64,000 nt of DNA, taken from assembly GCF_029407905.1 (NCBI RefSeq), contig NC_073637.1, positions 56,172,501 through 56,236,500 on the forward strand, in the 5' to 3' direction. The notes under the pieces were generated by a model. The model did no database searches and was not told where the DNA came from. It worked only from the letters and a program-made list of their open reading frames with translations. The translations under genes were made by a program, and so were the position numbers. Every line of letters starts with the position of its first letter. Position 1 is the stretch's first letter. Of this stretch, positions 11,380-23,183 are shown one piece after another. This DNA comes from Bubalus kerabau (lineage: Eukaryota > Chordata > Mammalia > Artiodactyla > Bovidae).

Positions 11380-11389
11380 CAAACTCAGT

Positions 11390-11968
11390 AACATCTAAGT
11401 GTGGCTTATGGTGATCTCAGAAAGGTTCAGTGTAATCTATTTGTGAACATGCCATCTTTTCCCCTTAGGGAAATTCTCCCACTTCCATTTTCAAGCAATT
11501 TCCTTTTTTATTGTCCTTGCATTTAGATTCTTTCTCAGATGTCCAGTGTTCTTTCAGCTTCCCGGTACAAGGCCTGAATATCTATATAAACACCTAAATC
11601 ATGAACCCAGCTATCTTACTAAATATCTGCCTTAGCATTTCAATCCTCTTTTGGGTCACCATTGAGATTTTTTTGGTGGACATCTACATGACCTATTTTA
11701 ATTCTTTAAGTTCTGTAATTTAGGTGGCCTGTAAGAATTTTTGTTTGTTTGTCTGTGTGTGTGTGTTTTATTTGTTTGTTTGTTTTTACTAATCATCATC
11801 TACAGCCTCACATTTAGCCACATAACAAAGCTACTGCATACACACCAACATCTGGTGAATATATAAATAGTACCCAGAAAGTAGTACCCTTCATTCACAG
11901 TTAAGTAGATATCTCTCAACTCTGCCCATTTGTCAACTTGCTCTTATTGAGATTTTGCCATTTGCTTA
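11390..11968. other. Unassigned sequence with short simple repeats
   Basis: A (tg)n run at about 11753-11766 passes into ttg/tttg repeats to about 11787. Otherwise nothing recognised. Confidence 0.5.
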
Positions 11969-11980
11969 TTATTACTGCTG

Positions 11981-12207
11981 AACTTTCCAGGTGACTCCGT
12001 GGTAAAGAATTTGCCTGCCAATGCAGGAGATATGGGCTTGAACCCTGGGTCAGGAAGATCCCTTGAGGAGGAAATGGTAACCCACTTCAATATTCTTGCC
12101 AAAAATATCCCCCCATTAGGGAGCCTGGCAGGCTACAGTCTGTGGGGTGGCAAAGAGTTGGACATGACTGAGTAACTGAGCGCATGTGTGCACATAGACA
12201 CAGACAG
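11981..12207 (+). mobile_element. Bov-tA SINE with perfect 12-bp TSD
   Basis: ttattactgctg at 11969-11980 and 12208-12219. The body has ccaaaaatatccccccatta in place of the usual gagaatcccatggacag segment. The tail is extended (gcgcatgtgtgcacatagacacagacag). Confidence 0.95.
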
Positions 12208-12378
12208 TTATTACTGCTGTTTTCCAAATAGCTTTGAAACCTTAAATTCAGAGCAGTTTGCTTAATCTCTTTTGAGATGTCATGGGACTCAGACCACACA
12301 ATAATGGGGACAGAGAGTTCTCAAAGAGATCTAGTACTTGCCTGATGAGCAGAGTAATAACTTGCTCATATACACTGT

Positions 12379-12744
12379 CAGTTCAGTTCAGTTCAGTTGC
12401 TCAGTCATGTCTGACTCTTTGCAACCGCATGAATCACAGCATACCAGGCCTCCCTGTCTATCACCAACTCCCAGAGTTCACTCAAACTCACGTCCATCGA
12501 GTCAGTGATACCATCCAGCCATCTCATCCTCTGTTGTCCCCTTCTCCTCCTGCCCCCAATCCCTCCCAGCATCAGAGTTTTTTCCAATGAGTCAACTCTT
12601 CTCATGAGGTGGCCAAAGTACTGGAGTTTCAGCTTTAGCATCAGTCCTTCCAAAGAACACCCAGGACTGATCTCCTTCAGAATGGACTGGTTGGATCTCC
12701 TTGCAGTCCAAGGAACTTTCAAGAGTCTTCTCCAACACCAGTGG
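12379..12744 (-). mobile_element. Young-type BovB 3' end with 13-bp TSD
   Basis: Antisense: (cagtt)n tail, 3' UTR, and ORF2 C-terminus back to the sequence for WCWRRLLKVPWTARRSNQ. Truncated there. Duplication tcatatacactgt (12366-12378) / tcatacacactgt (12745-12757), one mismatch. Confidence 0.95.
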
Positions 12745-12966
12745 TCATACACACTGTAGATGATGAATTTTCCCTTTAGTATTTGTTTGACAACACCATT
12801 TCTATTTTATCAGTGTGCTTTGTTGTGTCATTCCCCTCAAAAACCTTTCTGATATTAACCAAGAGGAGATGTCTTGAAGTTTATCTGATGTCCTTCAATG
12901 GTGGGAGTGGTTTAGAAGTTATCAATTATATTTCAAATGGGTTTTATGAGCAGCTATCTCAGGAAG

Positions 12967-13151
12967 TGTCTGACTCTTTGCGACCCCTTGGACTGTAGCC
13001 TACCATGCTCCTCTGTCCATGGGATTTTCCAGGCAAGAGTACTGGAGTGGGTTGCCATTTCCTTCTCCAGAGGATCTTCCCAACCCAGGGATCAAACCCA
13101 GGTCTCCTGCATTGTAGGCAGACGCTTTACCATCTGAGCCACCAGGGAAGT
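12967..13151 (-). mobile_element. Bov-tA SINE with perfect 13-bp TSD
   Basis: ctatctcaggaag at 12954-12966 and 13152-13164. The element begins at tgtctgactctttg, so the usual tail of the SINE is missing. Confidence 0.94.
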
Positions 13152-13164
13152 CTATCTCAGGAAG

Positions 13165-13696
13165 AGAGAAAAGCAAATAGGTTCCCCTAAGGAATCCTAT
13201 TAAATTTCTGCCAAAGGCTACTATATATTTATTCTTATTGTGTAGATGGCAAATTTCATCTGAACAGTTGGTTCATAGGGTCCAAGTCAGTTTGTGCTAT
13301 CACTCTAGTTTTTATTTTAAATCATTAATTTCCTCTCAAATTTTCCTCAAATTAGATATATCTTTGGTGGCATTGTGACTCAACATTGTGGTAAAAAATA
13401 ATTCCTAGAGAAGGAATTTTGCCAAATTCAAATACTTCTGGAATTCTTGCTCATTGCAAAGATTTTAGAGGTAATTTATTTTTAATGATTTGATTACTGT
13501 CTCTGCTCTATTCCATATCATTCCCAGGAATGCACAAATCGGTCTGGGCTTTGCTATGGTAGCTAGATTGATGAACCAGGCTCTATTTGTCATATATGTC
13601 CCTATAGTTTTTTCTTCTTCCTGAGTTTCTTCCTCTGATGATGCAGTTATCATGCTATAGTCAATATAGAGTACAAATATGTTCTTGAAGCTAAAA
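13165..13696. other. Unassigned sequence
   Basis: No gene or repeat family recognised. A 143-codon antisense frame (13465-13896) runs from this stretch into the SINE and LTR-like sequence and has no recognisable domain. Confidence 0.45.
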
Positions 13697-13779
13697 CTGG
13701 ATGGCTCAGCAGGTAAAGAATCTGTCTGCAATGCAGGAGACACAGGAGACATAGGTTTGCTCCCTGGGTTGAGAACATC

Positions 13780-14842
13780 TTTCAAGACCAGCTCGACAAG
13801 CAGGGTTTCCAAAAGTGCAATACACAGCGAGAGAATGAGAAACGAGCCACAAGAATTTAGAGAAAAGCAAGGATCAGGGGACCAACACCGCTCCAAGGTG
13901 AAGGTTCTGAAACTGAATCCAAGCCAGCTTTATTATACTTTTAGCCGTGAATGAAAGAATATGCAGGGAGTGAAACTATAACTCATGTGGCCTCAGGGCC
14001 AAAGAACAAAATGATCATTAACCACTGAGTAATTAGGAAACAATAATCAAACGGAAGGAAAGTTATGACCAACCTAGATAGCATATTCAAAAGCAGAGAC
14101 ATTACTTTGCCAACAAAGGTCCGTCTAGTCAAGGCTATGGTTTTCCAGTGGTCATGTATAGATGTGAGAGTTGGACTGTGAAGAAGGCTGAGCACCGAAG
14201 AATTGATGCTTTTGAACTGTGGTGTTGGAGAAGACTCTTGAGAGTCCCTTGGACTGCAAGGAGATCCAACCAGTCCATTCTGAAGGAGATCAGCCCTGGG
14301 ATTTCTTTGGAGGGAATGATACTGAAGCTTAAACTCCAGTACTTTGGGCACCTCATGCGAAGAGTTGACTCATTGGAAAAGACTCTGATGCTGGGAGGGA
14401 TTGGGGGCAAGAGGAGAAGGGGACAACAGAGGATGAGATGGCTGGATGGCATCACTGACTCCATGTATGTGAGTCTGAATGAACTCCGGGAGTTGGTGAT
14501 GGACAGGGAGGCCTGGCGTGCTGCGATTCATGGGGTCGCAAAGAGTCGGACACGACTGAGCGACTGAACTGAACTGAACTGAATCAATAACAAATCAGTA
14601 ACTAGGACTAATATTCTTATCTATAAATTTTCTACCAGATACATAAGACACCAGTTGAGGAACAGTCTGGGGTCGGTTTTCCAACCCCAGGATCATATCT
14701 TGTTTTCCAGATTATGAAGTGTTCCCTCTGGATTTGTTCCAAGAGTCTCATGCCTTATAGGATCCAGTTTATCAATTATTATAAATTTCTTTTGCGGCCC
14801 TTGCCGGGGCCTGCTTTTCTTTTATTCTTCCTGTCTCCTACA
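13780..14842 (-). mobile_element. LTR-like element, antisense, itself split by BovB
   Basis: Read on the minus strand the insert begins TGTAGGAGACAGGAAG and carries an AATAAA signal (complement near 13929-13937), then a run consistent with R-U5. The 6-bp duplication suits an ERVK-class solo LTR. The expected terminal CA at the 13780 end is not seen (AA instead). A BovB copy occupies 14054-14583. Family not identified. Confidence 0.5.
14054..14583 (+). mobile_element. BovB LINE 3' end
   Basis: Starts at ggaaggaaagttatgaccaa in ORF2 and ends in (actga)n. The frame at 14148-14567 encodes the post-RT C-terminus (RCESWTVKKAEHRRIDAFEL ... KSRTRLSD); one T is missing in the gttttccagt run, shifting the frame upstream. 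Lies inside the LTR-like element. Confidence 0.95.
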
Positions 14843-15004
14843 GACATCCTCTGGAGAAGGAAATGGCAACCCACTCCAGTATTCTTGCCTGGAAAATCCC
14901 CTGGACAGAAGAGCCTAGTGGGCTACAGTTCAAAGGGTTTCAAAGAGTTGGACATGACTGAACAACTAAGCACAGGCTTTTGATAGCTTTTAGTGCCTTC
15001 AAAT

Positions 15005-15202
15005 TTGCATTGTCCAATATGAAAGTCACCTGCCACAAGTGGCTTTTTAAATTTAAGTGAATAAAATTTAACAAAAAAAAGTCAGATAGTCTATTAATTA
15101 CACTTCAAATACACAATAGTCACTTGTAGTTAGTGCCTAATCTATTGCCAGTGTATTTCAAGAACGTTTCCATCATTATTAAAAAGTTCTATTAGTAGCG
15201 CT
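15005..15202 (-). mobile_element. MER5A-type hAT transposon remnant
   Basis: cattgtccaatatgaaagtcacctgccacaagtggc, then cacaatagtcacttgtag and gaacgtttccatcattatta...gttctatta follow MER5A in reverse orientation. Ends are too eroded for a TSD. Confidence 0.75.
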
Positions 15203-15720
15203 GCAGTAGATTATGAAAATAAGTCAGCAAATTCAAATTTTACTATGGCAAATATCTGCTAAGTTCCTTTATATGAGGGTACAATTTGCTCCAACCCTTT
15301 TGGTCTTTTGGCCAAACTATGTACTTATCGCATAGCTTGTTTGTATCACTTCAGAAAGAGCTGACTCAAATAGAAGAACCACCTTGCTTAATACTACATA
15401 GTCTAGTTTTGACTTCTAGGAACCATCTGTGTTATGCACTAACCAGGCAGTATCATTCAACAGGACATTATTATGAATCAATATTCCCACCACAATTTAC
15501 TTGACAAGATCAGTGACCTCTTAGTGACCTCCAGAAATTCTACATAGCCAAATGTTTACTAGTGAGGGAAGCTAGGACAGTTCCAGTGGCTCCCATTCAC
15601 CATGATCAATCCAAACTGTGTGAAGGTTAAACTTTTCTATGAGAAAAGGGCAAAAACTTCATGCACCATTCACAAATTACATCCATCTTAATTATGCACC
15701 ACAATTGATATAGGTATCAT
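15203..15720. other. Unassigned sequence
   Basis: A 72-codon frame at 15286-15504 has no recognisable features. No repeat family recognised. Confidence 0.4.
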
Positions 15721-16255
15721 TTGTTGTTGCTGTTCAGTCACTCAGTCGTGTCCCACTCTTTGCGACCCCATGGACTGCAGCACTCCACGTTTCCCTGTCT
15801 TTCACTACCTCCCAGAGTTTGCTCAAACTTGTCTGTTGACTCAATGATGCCATCCAACCATCTCATCCTCTGTACCCACTTCTCTTCCCACCCTCAATCT
15901 TTTCCAGGATCAAGATCTTTTCCAAAGAGTGGGAACTTCGCATTAGGCAGCCAAAGTATTGGAGCTTCAGCTTCAGCTTCAGCATCAGTCCTTCCAATGA
16001 ATATTCAGGGTTGATTTCCTTTAGGATTGACTGGTTTGATCTCCTTGCTGTACAAGGGATTCTTAAGAGTCTTCTCCAACACCGCAGTTTGGAAACATTA
16101 ACCCTTTGGCACTCAGCCTCTGTTATGGTCCAACTCTCACATCCATATAAGACTACTGGAAAAACCATAGCTTTGACTATATGGACCTTTATTGGCAAAG
16201 TAATGTCTCTTCTTTTTAATATGCTGTCTCGGTTTGTCATAACTTGTCTTCTAGG
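15721..16255 (-). mobile_element. Older-type BovB 3' end
   Basis: The tail is ttgttgttgctgttcagtc rather than the (cagtt)n of young copies, and the 3' UTR has ccatggactgcagcactcc. ORF2 C-terminus follows antisense to about the sequence encoding RQVMTNRDSILKRRD. Confidence 0.93.
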
Positions 16256-16505
16256 TAACATAACCACCAAATAAAATCTCCAGTCACACATTCCAATTCA
16301 TATGTTTACCCCTACATTGTTCCTCTCATCCATAGTGTATCCAACCCTCATGGTTTCAAATACAGGCTTTTCAAATCAACATTTCCTATGTCCTTTAAAT
16401 ATTACTGTACTTTGAGTACCTGTATCTCACAATCCTAAGAATTTTTGTATACCACTGCTAGGTCATTCACTCAAATCGTTACAATAAGCCAAGATCCTGG
16501 GGGTT
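16256..16505. other. Unassigned sequence
   Basis: Nothing recognised. Confidence 0.4.
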
Positions 16506-16517
16506 GAATGAGCAGAT

Positions 16518-16739
16518 TATTGTTGTTGTTATTTTTACTTGCCAAGTCATGTTCAACTCTTTTGTGACCTCATGGATGATAGCCACCAGGCTCCTCTGCC
16601 CATGGGATTTTGCAGGCAAAAGAACAGTAAAGTGGGTTGCAATTTGCTTCTCCAGGGTTTCTTCCCAACCCAGGGATCAAACCCATGTCTCCTACATTGA
16701 CAGGCAGATTCTTTACCACTGAGCCATCTGGAAAGCCCA
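16518..16739 (-). mobile_element. Bov-tA SINE with perfect 12-bp TSD
   Basis: gaatgagcagat at 16506-16517 and 16740-16751. The antisense tail is tattgttgttgttattt, a ttg-type tail. Confidence 0.95.
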
Positions 16740-16751
16740 GAATGAGCAGAT

Positions 16752-18031
16752 CATATCCTTTCAAACTTCCTTTCTCAGATGTGATGGTCTTATCTAAGAG
16801 GATAATGATTTCAATTCACTGTTCAGGTATCTGTCATCTAAATCACAGTCATCATAGTGGAATCTAAAATCCTCTAATCAAAGATAGAAAAGGATAGATT
16901 TTTCCAAATTTGTCAAGTTTGCCATTTTGCTCTAATCAGTGGGGCTGTGGTAGGAGAAGCATTCCTACCCAACAGGCATTGATCATGTGTTACATAACTC
17001 CTAGGATAAACACCTCCATTTTCTTTTTTTCCCCCAACCATTTCTCAAAAGTCATCTAAAGAGCTCTACCTTATTTCCCACTTTTTATCTTTTCATTTCT
17101 CTTCACTGCACTTTTTGTTTGATAAGGTATTGCTCTTTTGGCTCTCATGCAGTCCTACACATTCTAACTGAACCAGCAAATAACTCTCTGAATATACTCT
17201 GTTCTTCCAAAAATAAAAATTATATAATATTACCAAGATTATATTGTGCATGCCCCCTCTCCCATCACATCTGTAATCATCAATGTCAATGTCATTAAAT
17301 CACCATCATCCTAAAGCCGGACTAGTGCCTCTTGCACTCACTCATAGCTTTTCATCTGCTTGGAAAAGAGTATTCCATTTTTGGGTAGAGGTGACAGTAA
17401 GGCAAGTTTTACTCTCAGGTTGTTTTCCAAACTCTCCAGTTAACTCACTGCAGCAGATTAACTGTCATATCATCGTGAAGGATATGATCACAGATGTTCA
17501 AAGACACTTGGAGATCAGTTATCCTCAGTAGCAGAACTGATTGATTGATGTGTAGGTAGGATGGCTGTTGGAGACAATTCAGTCATCCCAGCTACAAGAA
17601 CTCCTGAGAGATCAATTAAAAATGCATTGAAATCAACTTCTCCTGTCCAGTTCTGTCTTCTTCCTTTGTTTATTATTATGTAACTGCCAAGCCTACCCCC
17701 ATTAATGTTCTAAGTACAACCTTTCATCAAAATCTTTCCAAAGAACCCAGTCTAAATCTCTGAATGAGTTGCTGGTCTATGTTGAATTTGAGTATCACTG
17801 AGAATGCTTTAGTTGTAGTATTTGTTTAAAAATTCCTTATATCAATAATTTTTGGTACTTCCTTGTGATCTTTTCCTATTTCTTAGCAAAGATCCCTCTC
17901 AATGGTTCTGCCCAAATGGTAAAGGACTAGCTGCCAGTATTCTTAGAACCACATAGACAGAGATTAGACCCTCTTAGGATTCAGCATATGACATTCTTGC
18001 ACTGATTGAATTTCCTTGTTTGGGCACTGTA
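16752..18031. other. Unassigned sequence
   Basis: About 1.3 kb with no convincing gene or repeat. The 82-codon frame at 17283-17531 has no family signature and is within the length expected by chance. Confidence 0.4.
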
Positions 18032-18035
18032 ATCA

Positions 18036-18594
18036 TGTCCTCAGCTCAGGCTATGGTAGTGTCAGGCGAGTGTAATCTCCTCGGTTTTGTCTCATCACAA
18101 CAAAGATTTGAAGCAATGGACGTTAAAGCCCTCGGTGCGTCACAGCTCTTGGACAGTCCATGTTATAGTTCTTGGACAGATCAGTTTTATTTAGAAAATA
18201 TATCCTCAAGGCGTGAGGGCATGCCAACCCAAAGATGCGAAGAGAAGAGGCAGAGAGAAAGAGAGAGAATGCATGCGTGCGCAGGAGAGAAAGACCCCTG
18301 GCCCTTTGGCTCCTGTTTTTATATGTTTTTTCTTCCCCACTGGGCCTGCCCTATGTAAATTGGGCTAGCCAGGAGTGCTGTTTGTTCTACCTGAGGTCCT
18401 CACTCTGGTCCTCAGACCTTCCTTTGACCTTCCTTTGTTCTATTTTTGCGGGCTTTTCCCTTCCTTGTCTTTTAGCCACCAATACTTTGGGCTCCTATTT
18501 CATATTCTAACTACTTAACAGTACCCAATGTGTAGCCTCTCCTTTAGCCTTTGCAAAGAATAAATCCCTAGCTTTCTGAAGGGTATGTAGAGCA
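18036..18594 (-). mobile_element. ERV1-like solo LTR, antisense
   Basis: Boundaries TG...CA with the 4-bp flank atca on both sides (18032-18035 and 18595-18598), the duplication length of gammaretrovirus-like (class I) elements. On the minus strand the order is U3 from TGCTCTACATACCC, TATA-like catataaaaa (18316-18325), AATAAA (18186-18191), then a U5 ending in CTGAGGACA. A single LTR with no gag/pol/env next to it implies LTR-LTR recombination. The frames at 18020-18358 and 18235-18510 are readings through it. Confidence 0.7.
18186..18325 (-). promoter_or_regulatory. TATA-like box and polyadenylation signal of the ERV1-like LTR
   Basis: On the minus strand catataaaaa (18316-18325) precedes aataaa (18186-18191) by about 125 bp. 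This spacing fits an LTR with an R region between, and supports the assigned orientation. Confidence 0.5.
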
Positions 18595-18598
18595 ATCA

Positions 18599-18876
18599 AT
18601 CTATGTAATGGATCTGAAATCAAATCTAAGGATCAAACTAATTCTTAAACAGGTTCCAACCAATACTTATTTAGCACCATTCTCTCCTGGCTGGTACTGG
18701 CATTTTCTTTAGTTTTTTGAGGATTCTCCCTTAGAAATTAGGTTACTTTTTATCATCATATTCATTTTATATGTTGGTATTTTCTTCATCTCCTGAGCCT
18801 GTTACTCTCACTGATGCCTTCAACAAACTTTCTGAAAGGTTTTCATGAAAATGTAACTTGAATCTGTTTTTGTTCT
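18599..18876. other. Unassigned sequence
   Basis: Nothing recognised. Confidence 0.4.
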
Positions 18877-18889
18877 ATTTGTTATATGA

Positions 18890-19083
18890 AAATGAAAGTG
18901 TTAGTCACTCAGTCTTGTCTCACTCTTTGGGACCCCATGGTCTGTCCATGGGATTATCTAGGCAAGAATACTAGAGTGGGTTGCCATTTCCTTCTCCAGG
19001 GAATCTTACCAACCCAGGAATCAAACCCAGGTCTCCTGCATTGCAGGCAGATTCTTTACTGACTGAGTTATGAAGGAAGCCCC
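18890..19083 (-). mobile_element. Bov-tA SINE with perfect 13-bp TSD
   Basis: atttgttatatga at 18877-18889 and 19084-19096. About 25 bp are deleted in the body, where ccatggtctgtccatggg joins two ccatgg sites, suggesting deletion between short repeats. Confidence 0.95.
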
Positions 19084-19096
19084 ATTTGTTATATGA

Positions 19097-20156
19097 TTGT
19101 TAAAACTGAGAATTTGGAAATATGCATTCGAGGAGAAAAATTCTTTAAAAAACAATTGGACCTTTAATACAAGGAAACGTGTAGAGTTGAGGAACTAAGT
19201 TATCCATCACATTAACTCTTTGCCATAAAAATTTAGAAAGCCCAAGACTGAGATTCTCTCTCAGTAATTTTTTTTGAGACCTCAGATCTGTATAAGTCTT
19301 AATGCCTTCATTTGAAAGATGAGATTAATAGCTATACTTCAACTCCTTATGTTTTATAAAAATAAACATGATATAAGTATATGATGTTTTAAAATATAAA
19401 TTAGTATGCCAAATGAAATGCATTTGCACATATAAATATTAAAAAGTGTTTTTGTTGCATGTCTGTTTTTTGAGACAAAGTATTTGAAATAAATATATGC
19501 ATATTCTCATGTAAGTAAATTTGGAAAGCATTATGGAAAATATATGATAGATGTCATCAAATCATTAAACATTTAAGCTTAATAAATGCTTTGAATACAT
19601 ATACTCTTTGCAATGATGAGGTGAGAATTCTCTGAATGTATTTCCTTGCTTAAAAAAAAACCTGTAAATTATTCAGATAATTTACTGAACTATAATGTCT
19701 GAATTATAATGACTATGTAATTCCATTTTGAATTGGCCTTTTATAAATTCTTTTAGTTTTATAAATATACTTTTAAAATCTTTACTTTTATAAGTTCTTA
19801 TACTTTAATTTTAAATTTTAATTTAATTTAATTTTAAAAGTGAGAAGTAATCAATGTATCAAGGTATCTAAAAAAGTTGTGCCTTTTATCAATTATCTTT
19901 TTGCACCATGACTCCAGGTGTATATTACACATTTCAAATTAACACTTAATTTCATTGTCTTTCCTTTCATTATCCCCAAAAACTTAAAAATAAAAGCTAT
20001 TCTAACTCAATCTTTTAAAGGTGATTAGCATACTGTATTGACATTTTATTATTAGATAACACTGAAATCAATGAGTAATCTCTTAATTTCTGATAAATTT
20101 TTATAATTAACAATCAGTGTTTTTAAATATAGAGTATTAAAGACAACTATAATCAG
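19097..20156. other. AT-rich sequence, nothing recognised
   Basis: A low-complexity ttaattttaaatttt block lies near 19800-19845. No gene seen. Confidence 0.5.
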
Positions 20157-20496
20157 TGCAGTTCAGTTCAGTCGCTCAGTCGTGTCCGACTCTTTGCGAC
20201 CCCATGAATCGCAGCATGCCAGGCCTCCCTGTCCATCACCATCTCCAGGAGTTCACTCAGACTCATGTCCATCGAGTCAGTGGTGCCATCTAGCCATCTC
20301 ATCCTCTGCCATCCCCTTCTCCTCCTGCCCCCAATCCCTCCCAGCATCAGAGTCTTTTCCAATGAGTCAACTCTTCTCATGAGGTGGCCAAAGTACTGGA
20401 GTTTCAGCTTTAGCATCATTCCCTCCAAAGAAATCCCAGGGCTGATCTCCTTCGGAATGGACTGGTTGGATCTCCTTGCCGTCCAGGGGACTCTCA
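20157..20496 (-). mobile_element. Young-type BovB 3' end
   Basis: Antisense (cagttcagttcagtcgctcag) tail, 3' UTR and ORF2 C-terminus to RVPWTARRSNQ, where it is truncated. No clear TSD. Confidence 0.95.
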
Positions 20497-20865
20497 TCTA
20501 CAGTTAATTTGCACTCAAACTTTTTTCTATATAGATAGGTAGAGTACAAATAGATAACAGACATTCATCCATTAATCTTTAGTGTGGAGTCACTTTATCT
20601 GTTTGACCAAAATAATTGTCTCCTCTTCTTTTACCAATCCATCTATATCTTTCCTAAAGCATGTATTTGATGGTCATGAGTAATGCAGTAAAAAAAATAG
20701 TCTTTAAAAATATCATCAGTATTAATACTTCATTTTGGAAAATGCATTATATTTCTATTACTTTTTCTCTGCATTCTCATGATAGCATTTTTCTTCCTTC
20801 AACAACATATTCTTTTCTTCAGTAATACCAATTAGAGAATTCTATAGCCCTATTTGGTCTTTTAA
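20497..20865. other. Unassigned sequence
   Basis: Nothing recognised. Confidence 0.4.
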
Positions 20866-21185
20866 AAACACATCAGGTTATTCTTTTGCTTAAAAAGCAT
20901 TCAATGATTCCCAGGGCACTCAAAATAAATGCCAAACTCCTCTCCAGTTTCTCAAACCTCACAGCATGCTATTCCTACTCCTCAAACACTAATTTTTAAT
21001 TATCCCAAACTTCCTTCAGTTTCCAGATCTCACTTTGCTCATTCCAAACTCTGCCTTCTACCCATATTCAATTTGCCTTGAACAATTTTCCCTTATTCCA
21101 CCATACGATCAGCTCCTACTCATCATTTAGGACTGAGCATAGAAGTCATTTTTTTTTTTTTTTTTTGCCTGTGAGGCCTTAAAAA
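20866..21185 (+). repeat. Probable L2 LINE 3' fragment
   Basis: The series cattcaatgattcccagggcactcaaaataaatgccaaactcctc, tactcatcatttaggactgagc and gcctgtgaggcctt follows the L2 3' region. A poly-T run (about 21149-21166) interrupts it and was probably expanded later. Confidence 0.55.
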
Positions 21186-21258
21186 GACAACATATTATGA
21201 AATAGATCTCTTGTGTTGCTTTGTAACATAGCATCCTCCTTGTGCCTTCATAACATTT

Positions 21259-22248
21259 CAGTTCAGTTCACTCACTCAGTCGTGTCCACCTCTTTGCAAC
21301 CACATGAACCACAGCATGCCAGGCCTCCCCCTCCATCACCAACTCCTGGAGTTTACCCAAACCCATGTCCATTGACTCAGTGATGCCATCCAACCATCTC
21401 ATCCTCTGCTGTCCCATTCTCCTCCCGCCCTCAATCTTTCCCAGCATCAGGGTCTTTTCCAGTGAGTCAGCTCTTCACATCAGGTGGCCAAAGTATTGGA
21501 GTTTCAACTTCAACATCGGTCCCTCCAATGAACACCCAGGACTGATTTCCTTTAAGATGGACTGGTTGGATCTCCTTGCAGTCCAAGGGACTCTCAAGAG
21601 TCTTCTCCAATACCACAGTTCAAAAGCATCAATTCCTCAGTGTTCAGCTTTCTTTATAGTCCAATTCTCACATCCATACATGACTGGAAAAACCATAGCC
21701 TTGACTAGACAGACCTTTGTTGACAAAGTAATGTCTATGCTTTTTAATATGTTGTGTAGGTTGTTCATAACTTTCCTTCCAAGGAGTAAGTGTCTTTTAA
21801 TTTCATGGCTGCAATCACCATTTGCAGTGATTTTGGAGCCCCCCAAAATAAAGTCAGCCACTGTTGCCACTGTTTCCCCATCTATTTGCCATGAATTGAT
21901 GGGACTGGATGCCATGATATTAGTTTTCTGAATGCTGAGTTTTAAGCCAACTTTTTCACTCTCCTCTTTCACTTTCATGAAGAGGCTCTTTAGTTCTTCA
22001 CTTTCTGCCATAAGGGTGGTGTCATCTGCATATCTGAGGTTATTGATATTTCTCCCAGCAATCTTGATTCTAGCTTGTGCTTCTTCCAGCCCAGCGTTTC
22101 TCATGATGTACTCTGTATAGCAGTTAAATAAGCAGGGTGACAATATATGGCTTGACGTACTGCTTTTCCTATTTGGAACCAGTCTGTTGTTCAATATCCA
22201 GTTCTCACTGTTGCTTCCTGACCTGCGTACAGGTTTCTAAAGAGGCAG
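21259..22248 (-). mobile_element. BovB LINE 3' part including RT motif C
   Basis: Antisense, truncated at the sequence for LYAGQEATV. The 185-codon frame (22194-21637) retains LRYADDTTLMAE, the RT catalytic YADD, but upstream RT and all endonuclease are absent and the frame is broken at both ends. Confidence 0.95.
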
Positions 22249-22391
22249 GTCATTTACCACAGTTTTAATTCAATTTCTAGTTTGCCTTTATAGCTCTCTG
22301 CATTTAGATTATAAATATCTTGGGATATCATACCAGGTTTATCTAGCTTGATGCCTAACCTCTGAGGGACACTTTTGGCTATAAGTCAAAT

Positions 22392-22596
22392 GTCTAAGTG
22401 AATGCACCTGCAATTTAGGAAGGAGATGTAGGAGACGTGAGTTTGAACCTTCAGTGGGGAAGATCCCCTAGAGGAGGGGATGGGAACCCTCTGGAGTATT
22501 CTTGGCTGGAGAATCCCATGGACAGAGGAGCCTGGCAGGCTACAGTCCATAGGTTCACAAAGAGTGGGACACAGCTGAAATGACTGAGCATTGGCG
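22392..22596 (+). mobile_element. Bov-tA SINE missing the start of its head
   Basis: Begins near atgcacctgcaatttagg and ends at actgagcattgg. An (at)n run follows directly (22599-22618). Confidence 0.9.
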
Positions 22597-22769
22597 CATA
22601 TATATATATGATATATATGGCATTAATTCACTGTATGTTTGAATTAAATCCAAGTGTAATCACTTATTAAAGTGTGGAAATAACTTAAATAATTATATAT
22701 GTCTCCATTTTGTTATTTGCTGACAGCTTTTAAGGTTCACCCTCCCTTTTGCCTCTTTGTGCCACATCT

Positions 22770-23070
22770 GGGCAAGCTGATTAAAAAAAAAAAAAAAATC
22801 CCTGGTGCTTCACTCTGACCTTTGCAGCTAGTGAGAGATTCAAGCCACGTGTGTAAATACTCATCCTAGTTCCATCTCCAAACCAACATAATAACTTCAA
22901 GCTAGACTTCTCTCCTTGCTCTCTCAAGCCATTTTTGGACCTTCCCTGCACTCTCCTGCCAAAAAAAAAAAAAAAAAAAGCCTTATTATATGAGTTAATA
23001 AAACTTTTCATTCTCTCTTGCTGCTTGCATGGCACTATAAATCTTAATATACAAACCAAATTTTTGATGG
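22770..23070 (+). other. Possible LTR remnant with two poly-A runs
   Basis: A-runs at 22783-22798 and 22962-22979 flank a C/T-rich stretch; ttaataaaacttttcattctctcttgctgcttgc (22996-23029) resembles an R-U5 region of a class I LTR. Too little to name a family. Confidence 0.25.
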
Positions 23071-23183
23071 GGGTCCACCCTGCCTTTTCAGGGTGGTTTA
23101 CAACAGGTACAGTAGCAGAAGAGTTCCCAAATATTCTTGGTTAAGAATGCTCTTAGTGCTTCAGCAATATTTTCATGCCATTT

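Larger units (their letters stand above)
13697..14977 (+). mobile_element. Bov-tA SINE split in two by an LTR-like insertion
   Basis: The tRNA head runs from 13697 (ctggatggctcagcagg) to ...ccctgggttgagaacatc at 13779; the body resumes at 14843 with gacatcctctggagaaggaaatggcaaccc. The two halves join at the expected place in Bov-tA. The repeated aacatc / gacatc (13774-13779, 14843-14848) looks like the 6-bp duplication made by the inserted element. Confidence 0.85.
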
